A stretch of DNA of 64,000 nucleotides, from positions 2,232,001-2,296,000 of the forward strand of contig NC_045145.1 in the NCBI RefSeq assembly GCF_008831285.2, written 5' to 3'. Below the pieces are notes generated by a model. That model was not told where the DNA came from, searched no databases, and was given only the letters and a program-made list of their open reading frames with translations. The translations under genes and the position numbers were made by a program. The stretch is from Nymphaea colorata (Eukaryota > Streptophyta > Magnoliopsida > Nymphaeales > Nymphaeaceae). Positions 45,020 to 54,700 of this stretch are shown here, piece after piece; within the stretch, counting starts at the first letter, position 1; every line of letters begins with the position of its first letter.

Positions 45020-45695
45020 ACCCCACACCCATTTGCACATGCACCCATGTGACATAGAACCCATCTTCATCGAAATCAGACATTTTACTCCTACTTTGCA
45101 TTGTGACACTATATTTTCACAGATTTTCAGATTCTTCATTATAAACACTGTAAGATCACAGGCTACACAAAGACAATCTGTACCCTCTGTTTCTTCAATA
45201 CCTGGCAAATCAGTAGGGCCCAGTTTGATGGATAGTTGACCAACTTGGTCGGCTAGTCAAGGACTAGTTCATTGACCAACTAGTCCTTGTGTTGGTAAGT
45301 CACATTTGGTTTGCATTTCCAGTGCCATCAATATTGGTGCATATCAGCCCATATTTGTTCATGCACATGTCGGCCCCTCTTTGCAACAGTGCTGGGCCAA
45401 TATCGTACTTCGTAAATATTGGCCAATATGAGACCAGTTTGGGCCATATTGTTCTTCATTTGCTGATTCAACCCATATCAGAATAATAGTTAAACATTAA
45501 CTTTTTGATCTTAAAGTTTATTTATTTTTTATGCCCGATACTGCCTGATATGAGGATGATACTTATCATCTTTTGAGGGTGAAGTAGATATGCTGACATT
45601 GGCTTTTACCTTTTTTCTTAGAAAACATCTTTAGGAAATATTGTTGCCTTTTCTCTTTGCCTATGTTTGTGTCATTTGCATAATAATTTTATAAC

Positions 45696-45733
<38 letters not shown>

Positions 45734-48700
45734 CCATCTGATCTTTGTATTCCCAAAGGCCAAAACACATGTTCAAAAAAATAAAGTAGAACATTCAAGT
45801 CCTGATGTCTTCCTTTTTTGCTTTAGATTTCTTGTTCATGATCTTCAACTATTATTTAGATCTTTTCACAAAATTATTTTTGAAGCGTTCTTCCAATGCA
45901 AAAGCACTTATCAAGATTTTAGGTAATAACCCAGTCTAAATCTGGACTGGGTGCACATGAGTTGCCCCAAACATGGCACAGTTCAGGCCCGGCTTGAGCT
46001 CAGCTTGGGCCTATTTCCACCAGCTCAAGCTCCTTAATTAGTTTGATGTACGAGCCAAGCCATTATCTGAGCCTGTAGCTGAGCTTAGGTTGAGCCATGC
46101 ACTCACCTGGGGAGGTTAAACTTTTTCAAGTACAATGTACCTATGGATTCAATCATGGAACATGTAATTTCAAAGTCCTCAAAGACACCCACTGGACCAA
46201 TGCCAGCTGAGTTATCGATATGGGAACAACTCTTGTAAGTGTTCCTTGAGCTTTTACAAGTCAAGTACATGTAACTTGACCTGTTTAGTTGCTTGAGGTA
46301 AACTATTGGCTTGAATTTGACTTGTTTAACAAAGGTTCGAGCTGGAGCTAAGCTTAGGCAATTTCAGCTCATATTACTTGGCTCATTGTGCAACCAGTGG
46401 ATCCGGTCTTGCCTAGTAACTAGTTATGGTTGATACTCAAATGGATTAGACCACAATGCTTGATGGTATAGAATAGTAGAAGACAAGTATATCCGAGGCT
46501 CATGAAATTTTTCAAAATCTTAGATGTAGGGTGATTCTCAAGCCCCTCTCAATGAGATGTTACAACCTGTCCCCCTTATGTAGCACATGTCTTTTCATGT
46601 TAGACCCCATATTTGAGTGTTAACTTTGCTCTAATTCTGAAGGCAACAAGTCAAAGCAAAAACTAGTCCAAGAACCTGCTAATTTCTCCCTTAACTGTCT
46701 CTGGTTCACATAATAAACAGATCATGTACTAGGACACTAGGTAATATGGCACGTAGGTACATAAGGCCCACAAGGTTTCTCAAATTTTTAGATGACTCCT
46801 CTATGTCACGGATGTTACATTCTTCTGTAATAGTTTTGAAAGTTTAATGAATGTAAGCTGTATATATATTGGTAGGTTGGAGGCTCTACTAATTGCCGAG
46901 TGGCATTCTGGGTAGAGGCATGCTTGATGCTTCCATTTGCTATTCTTGGATTTGTGATTAGGCCTCTGCAATTGAAAGGTGCAGAATTTCTCATCAGCAA
47001 ATTCAATGATTCTTCATCATCTCTTATCATTATTAGCATGACTCAGCTTTGAAATACACTTCCAACTTGACCTTATTTGTTCTTACAGGCTTTTTTTCAT
47101 CTTCAAAATCATCAATTATGGCAAGCATTCAAAAGGCATTGGTAGACAGCAAAGGTAGAAAGCTGCAGCTCGAATATGTTAAAGTGCAGTATCTTCTTTT
47201 TTCCTGTTAGTCTTTTATGGTTCTTTTTTGCCTACTTTTAGATGAAGTAAAGGTTGATGGAGATGCTTCCACTGCAAGTGATGATAGGAGCAAGAAGAAG
47301 TCATCTTTGTATGTGTATCCTTGTGCTTATGTATAAATTCATGCATGTAGGTGTCTTATTTACGGTTGTGCTTGTGGTTGCATACTTTCATGTATTCTGA
47401 AATTTGTATTTGTGGTATTGCATGTCAAGTGTGAAACACACATCCAATATAAGGCACCTCCTAATAGTAATTTCCACAATATGGTAATAATTTCTCCTTT
47501 ATGTGAAATTACTATGTATTAAAGAGCAGTTGATGTCACTCAGTGGTGGCACTGTTTCTTACATTGATTGCAATCTTGTAGCAACCCTAATGTGGTTCCA
47601 TTATAAACAGCCCTTGCAGTTGGCTATTTTTTTCCATGTTGTTGGTCTCTCTCTATGTCACAAGGACACGACACTTTGGGTGCTTGCACCCTTGTTGATA
47701 TGATGTAGATGCTGCTAGAGTGTGGCCCTAAAAAAAGGGAAAATAGAGGAGGGAAAAGGAAGAACATTTTTTTGTTTTAAACATCCTTTTTGTTACTATT
47801 TCAAAAAGAGCCTGTGTTCCTTGATTTTATATCATCTCATTTTTTAAATTCTCATTTTTAACTCTCTCTCTCCCCCCCCCCCCCCCCAACCACAAGTGCG
47901 CTCGCACACACACACACATATATAATTGTCCAAACACTTGAAAAAAATAAAACTAGCAATAAAATTGCTCACAAGTAATAAAAGTAGCAATTACCGATTA
48001 GCACACTATGATTTTATCAATGATTTAGTGGGAAAGGAAATAATTTATTTGTTGCCGCACCCAAGCTGCACCTAATACGATTTAGGTTCGACAAACTGTT
48101 GAAGAATCCATGTTACTGAGATCCATTATCACCTAAGTCATACAGACACTTATGATATGCCAATGTATTCGTGTCGGTACGGGGACACAATTATGTGTTG
48201 AGGTGGGCATCGGTTCGGGTACCCATTACCTGGCCCGATCGGGCCCGGGCCCAGGCCGGCTTGATAATTATCAGGCCAGCCCGGGTTGGACCGATGGGGC
48301 TCGGTAGGTCCGGTAAAATTTATTTCTTTAATTTTACATATTTTATTATTAAAAATGTATTTTATATATAAAAAACTTATTTAATATTTAAAAGTCGTTT
48401 TTTTATTTTAATTTGGCTCGGCCGGGCTGGGCCCGGGCTTTGGGCATCGAGCCCTGGCCCGAGTTTTGGACAGCGGGCAGGCCTGGACCAGGTTCTTATT
48501 GGGCCGGGCCAGCTCGATGCCCAGGTATAGTTATGTGGGTGTGACTGTATTTTAAAACTTCAAAATTTATATTTTCAGACAATTTTTTTTTTCATTTTGA
48601 GCTTTCCCTTTTTTTTGTTAACCTTCCACCAAGGTTCTATATTTTTGCTCTCATTTTTTTTCTTTAATTTTGACAATTCTTGTGGATCATTATATATGTA

Positions 48701-51700
48701 AAGCTGCCATTTCCCCGTACCCAAATTTTTGTAAAATCACCATGCCCAATTGGTTGGCCATACCTGTACCCATACCTATGTGACTTAGACTGTCACAAAA
48801 GCCCATTTTTTTAAAAAAAAAAACCCTTTTTGTACTTAAAAAATAAGTCGGCAGAAAAAACCCGTCTTTTTTGAAAAATATGCCAATACCTAAGTCACAT
48901 GGGTACTTTAGTAAGGCCTATGTACCCATGTCGCTACGTACCCATGTCGCCATACCCATACCCAAGGGGTGACTTGGACATACTTGTTTTCTTTTTAGAT
49001 CAAAACTGATCCAAACTTCTTAATTTTACTTGATTTAATTTTTTTTCAATTGGATTTTTATTCTATTTTGTAAGTTATTGTTCATTAACTTGCAATGTTG
49101 TTATTTATATCACTTGTTTATTTAAATATTGCTTTCATTTTGATTTTTTTTGTATATTATTTTCTATATATACATACATATATGCTGTCGTACCCTTGTA
49201 CCCACATTTTCTAAAGTTGCCTTGTCTGCACCCGTATCTCCATACCTAAAGTTGAACCACACTTGTACCCTTGTGACTTAGGCCAGAACAAAAAAGAAGC
49301 CAAAAAAGGTACCTAAATGCATTTTTATGTTTTTGATATTTTTTTTGACATGTTTTATTTTTATTTCTATGTTTTATTTTCTCATTTATTGAATTTTATT
49401 TTTACGATGTTTTTTAATACTTTAAATTTGCTGAGATTTTTCCTGAGATTTTCAACTTTGTGTATTATACCAGAGAATAATCTTGCCATTTAAAAAGCTG
49501 TAAATGATACTTGTGACTATGCTTACATCCATAGTCATAAAAACACGTTTTTTTTGAAAAGAATGCAATAAATTAAATTGCTGTTTAAAACTTTTAAAAA
49601 ACATGTTTTTTTTGAAAGAAACATTAAAAACGAAAATTTATTTTTTCGCATTTTTTTTACTATTTTTATTTTTTTCATTTGTAATGCCAAACAGTTTTTT
49701 TTATTTGTTGCAAATCTACTTATCTTTTGATGTTTTGTGTTATTCGTTTCTCACATATTTTATTTTCCCCCATTTTTAGTTTTTTTAAATTTTTAAAAAT
49801 TTACCATATTCTTCACGTATTTTTCTTGTGTTTTTCAAGCTTGCCGTATTATACCTGAGAAAAACCTCGCGTTTAAAACTCCAAATTTTTTTCCCATTAC
49901 CGTCATTAACTAGATCTGCAGCTATCAATCATTTTTGGTGCAAGTAATTTGGATCCCTTTATCATATATCTCTGTAGCCATCCATAAAATATTGTGAAGG
50001 CTAACAAACTTGTTATTTAATGTCATATCATGCTTATTTTAGGTCCAACAGTGCATCAAAGGTTATGATGCAAGTTTCGAGGTTCTGGGGTGATCTAATA
50101 GTACTTCTGGCCGACAAGGTCTACGTTGTACATGTTTTAGGTACTTGTTTCTGTCTGTCACTCTAACATTATTTCTCACTTTGCATGCATAAGAAATCAT
50201 GAGATCATGGCCAATTTTTGGTGAACCATTCCGCCATAATAAATGGTGATTTGTCTGCAGTTTTGCATATTTATGCAAGGAACTGTAGACCCTAAATTTA
50301 TCCATATAACTTTATTCATCACTTATTGCTCCTGATGTTTACTGAACCATTCTATCATTATAAATGGCACTCTATATGCAGTTATGTGTATTTGTGCACT
50401 ATGCAGATCACCAATTGTATCCATGTAACTGCATTCTTCATTTTGTTAGTTCTTTGGTAGAATTTGATTCTCTAGCTTTTGCTTAAGATTAGTTGATACA
50501 AATGTTTTGCACACTTAGTTGTCAAGGCGCCCAGGTGCTGCCTGGGGGCACCAGGCGGCGCCTAGCACCTAGTAAATTTGTCGATAGAAACTCTTTTTGT
50601 AGACACGATTTTATTTGAATGAATAATAAAACGAATCCTACAGTTGCTTTATTGCAATCTGGTTTGTTTTACTATTTATGACCTCTTTGTAAATGTCTTT
50701 TTATCGTAAAACCAGTTCATATAGTGTCATTGTTGCATTTAATTTTTCTGAGTGCTTATTGCCTACTTGTAATGTTGCATGCACACCGACTACAGAGAGC
50801 CTTCTTGCTTGCTCCTGAACAACAGAAAAGAAAAATGGCACAAATCAATAAAAAAAGATTCACTGTTACTACCCCCTGCTAGACTCTATTTCACCAAGGA
50901 ACACCATAGCACTGAATCTCTTCTTCGGCCAAATCTGCTATCCTTTGTCATCAGGTGGGGTCAGTTGATAATGAGCCCCTGCAGTGTGCAGCATGAGCAA
51001 CCAAAGAAAAAAAAAAGATTTGGGCATATTCCACGTCAGTAAAAAAACGAGAAAGGAGAAAATAGATAAAAAAAAAGAATAAAAAATGAGAGGCCCGATT
51101 TCGGCATAGAAGATGTCACCCGGGTGCGGCAACCCTGGTGATGCACCCGCGTTGCGTCTATGACCCAAATTCGCACCCAACCCGCACCTTATTGATTTCA
51201 ATTTTTTTCATGTTTTTTTATCAAATTCGATATTATTAATATATTATAATAATAAATTAATAATAATAATAAATACCCATGCTGCACCGCCACACTGCAA
51301 TTTTTTGAGATGTATCGCTCTGGCACCCGCACCGTACCCCATGCACTGGTGACATAGCAGAACACCCTCAGCGAAAGAAATGTAGAAGAAACTTAAGGGG
51401 GTGAGAGAAAGAAAAAATGATACTTGTTGTTGTGTTTTTACTGTCGCTGCTCAAGCTCCTATGTGCTCACCCCGATCGCCATAGATGGCTAGGGACTTTT
51501 TGTTGCTCAACATAAATCCCTTACAAATAGAAGGCAACGAACAAGATTCAAGAGAGTGAGGAGAGATAAATGGGAGAAGGAATTCGACAAAAAGCCACTT
51601 ATACTTGTCTTGGGAAATTTGATGTTGACCCATTGTTGTGTACACAATTCTAGTGAAGACCCTTTTATTTTTTTCAATTATTATCCTACAACCTTTTGGG

Positions 51701-54700
51701 TTTTAGTAGGGGTCTGGTTGACTCGCACTTTGTAAAAAAATAATTTGAGGACCCAACCAGGAAAGATTTTAGTTGCGCAGAGTAAAGTAAAGACGATGTT
51801 CAGAATCTCTTATACATGCAGTTGTCTCTGCATTACAAATCATGCTCCTTCATGATAAAATTCCTTCTAACGTAACAATTGCATTATGAAATGTAGCTGC
51901 ATGTGTATACATCAATCATGAAGATCTATCTCACTACAGAAAGTCCCCGTACATTGGATTTAAAAACAGTTTAACACAGTTTTTTTTAATTGAACTGTAA
52001 AAAAGTAACGTATATATGTTTTCCCAATCACTACGTGCGACGTCAATGTATTTAACTCTAAAATCCAAACCAACAATGTTTTCAATGTTAAGAGACATTG
52101 CTCCACAAATTAAATGAGAAAAATAAGAGATAACTCCTTTTGTGAAACACCAAATGTCCACCTTTTCCTTCGGTTTTTCAAACAAACACTTGATCTCATC
52201 AAAAGTATTGAAGTAATCACCCAAATGATGAAATTATCCCTTCAGGTGAGCAGGATTTTACCCACCACCTGAAAGAAGGCCAAAGCACTAAAAAATATTA
52301 GTCACCCAAATGATGAAATTATCCCTTCAAATTGAAAATATTATTAAGAAAATAAAACTAAAAAGGAAAAATTGCTAATTAATGGCTTCCGTACAAACTC
52401 AAAAATTATATAGATCAAGATTGTGGGGATGAGTTTAAGTAGAAAGATGTAACTCACTAATAGGTATATATATGTAAAAGGTATTCTGGATCTTACAACC
52501 AACAGGAGCTATTAAGTGAACCTATTTCAGTTATAGACTATTTCATTTGAATCATTTCAAACAAAAACCATATCAAATCAGTACATATAATATACATCAC
52601 AAGTTTACAACAGATTGTACATATAATACACATAACACCCTCACAAATGAGAAAAGAAATAGGTATTCAGGTCGCAAAAGTGAGGTCTGCACATACTTCT
52701 CTAATAACTAGACATGCACTAAACAAGAGAAACTGGTGGTCTTTTTACCATAAACCTAGGTTTTAGAGCACATAAGATATACACAGAAATTTGTTGGTTT
52801 TTGAAATTTAGTGGTAATGAATCATTAAAATAGTGGTGATGTTATTTTGAGATATCCTCATATTTTCCTGGTACATTGTAAAATGTTCTTTTTTGGTCAT
52901 TTTTAAGCATGTAATGTTTTATTTTGTTTCTCTTATGATTTCAAAAAGATCTTTTTTTTTTTTGGGTTCTTTTGCATGAAAAATCCTCGAAAGATGATTG
53001 TCCTGGAACTTATCCTTTGTGTGTATTTGTTTGTGTTCAAGGTCTAAAGCTTCTTAGATCTTCTCAATGATTTTTCCTAGAAAACCGACATAGTAAAAAA
53101 ATTTCTGAGAAGAACCTTACCAAGATTATTGTTGGTAACAGCAGTTTGAGATTTTGAATTAAACATTAAAAAATTTAGACATTCAAAATTTTAAATTTTA
53201 ATTGAAAATTTTATGTTTGAATGAAATTTTTTCTTTTGGTGTTGGGTGCATGTAAGATCTATTATGGATCTTATAGGTACCCAACTTGGTTCATTTATGA
53301 AAATGGCTGTGTTAACAAAACATGATTTCAGCATATGCTTGCTCTACCAAGAACCAATCTGTTGCCTGAAAGGATACAAAGTTACTGATTCAAAGACATG
53401 CATTGCCTGCAATGTTGTCACCTTCGGTCGATTTTTTTTCAAAATGTTTGTTCTTTTTGCATAAACCTAACCTAATTATATCCTAACTGGAGAAATATAT
53501 ATTTTTCCTGCATATGCAAGCTATACTTCAGTTAATTAACTTCTTCGTTCCAATCGACAGCTCTCCAGATTGTGGGGATATACATAATAATGTTGGATAC
53601 ATCACTCGTGGATTTTTTTTTATTTTCGTTTTTTGTCAAAGTGAACCCCAGTGAGATGGTCAGGACAAACTTGTTTTGCGTGCTTGAACCCAGTTGGACT
53701 TATAAAATGACAAGACATCAGCTATTAGATCTTAGAAAACATGGTTTCTAGCTTTCTATGCACATGAATATCATTTCATAGGCAACCAGTCAACCTTTTC
53801 CACTCCTGTGTTAATGTGCAGACTCAAGGTAGTTACTGACCATTAGAAGAGCTGTCTCAAACTGCAAATTTGAACAGATAAGGTTTCTGATTGGTCACTA
53901 CTTTCTTATCCAGACTCGTATGTAGTTTTTTGTTCATATTTAAGTCTACGTTCAAGTTTGAATCTGGTTAGTGCATGCTTGTTAGTTGCTATAGAATTCA
54001 TGGTGGCTACATGTGGACCAAGTGTAACGAGTTTACTGCTCCAAATTGGTGGAAAAGGGACCTACTGTCACAGGTTTTTGCGTTTTTATATTTTTATCAA
54101 TGTTGTAAAAAGTGTATCGTAATCCGTATCGGTCAGGCCAATAGATATGTTGTATGGTAAAGTATCATATGTGTATCGTAAATTTATTTTTTTAATTCGA
54201 AAAATAGAAAAAATAGAGAAAAATTAGATAATTCAAGAAAAGCAAAAATTATATTTTTTAAAGGAAAAAACATGCTATACATAATGACAGGCATATTATA
54301 GGTATGAAATTACTTCACAAACATTAATAAGTGGTCATAATATCATATAGCAACACAACATGAACTAACGCATCGAGAAACATAATTTATAAGATGATCT
54401 ACATAATAACTCGTAAGTAAGTCATAAGATCCATAACACATCAAAAACCTAGTTTTACTTACACTATACATCACATCACAAGACAAAATTGTTCAAAGTT
54501 AATGCAAATAACAAATGAAAACAGCTTCATTCATAATCTTTATCATCTCATTCTCATTTTCATCTTTTGTAGAAGATATAAACCATCTTTATCTAAATAA
54601 GAATCAATCAGCCATGCATAAATCTGCCCTCAAATTGACGATTTCATGGTGAAACTGATTATTCGTTTTGAAAATTGCCACAATCTCCCCGGTCTTCAAC

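Larger units (their letters stand above)
40223..48989 (+). repeat. 8.77-kb direct repeat, copy 2 (probable unmerged contig overlap)
   Basis: Counterpart of 31360-40122. Copy 2 has shorter homopolymers mainly near its own left end, that is, beside the gap (for example at about 40277, 40450, 40547, 40847, 41265 and 41592). It continues without a break into 48990 and beyond, so it is the version attached to the rest of the Spinster gene. Microsatellites are at 44977-45016 (AT) and 45697-45731 (GA). Confidence 0.95.

Noticed and set aside
31360-48989. A real tandem duplication of the Spinster locus
   Set aside because: Breakpoints coincide with the gap, differences appear to be homopolymer indels only, and these cluster at the gap side of each copy.
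51934-52224. 96-codon minus-strand frame inside the Spinster intron
   Set aside because: No recognisable domain, no promoter or splice context, and AT-rich composition where such frames arise by chance.
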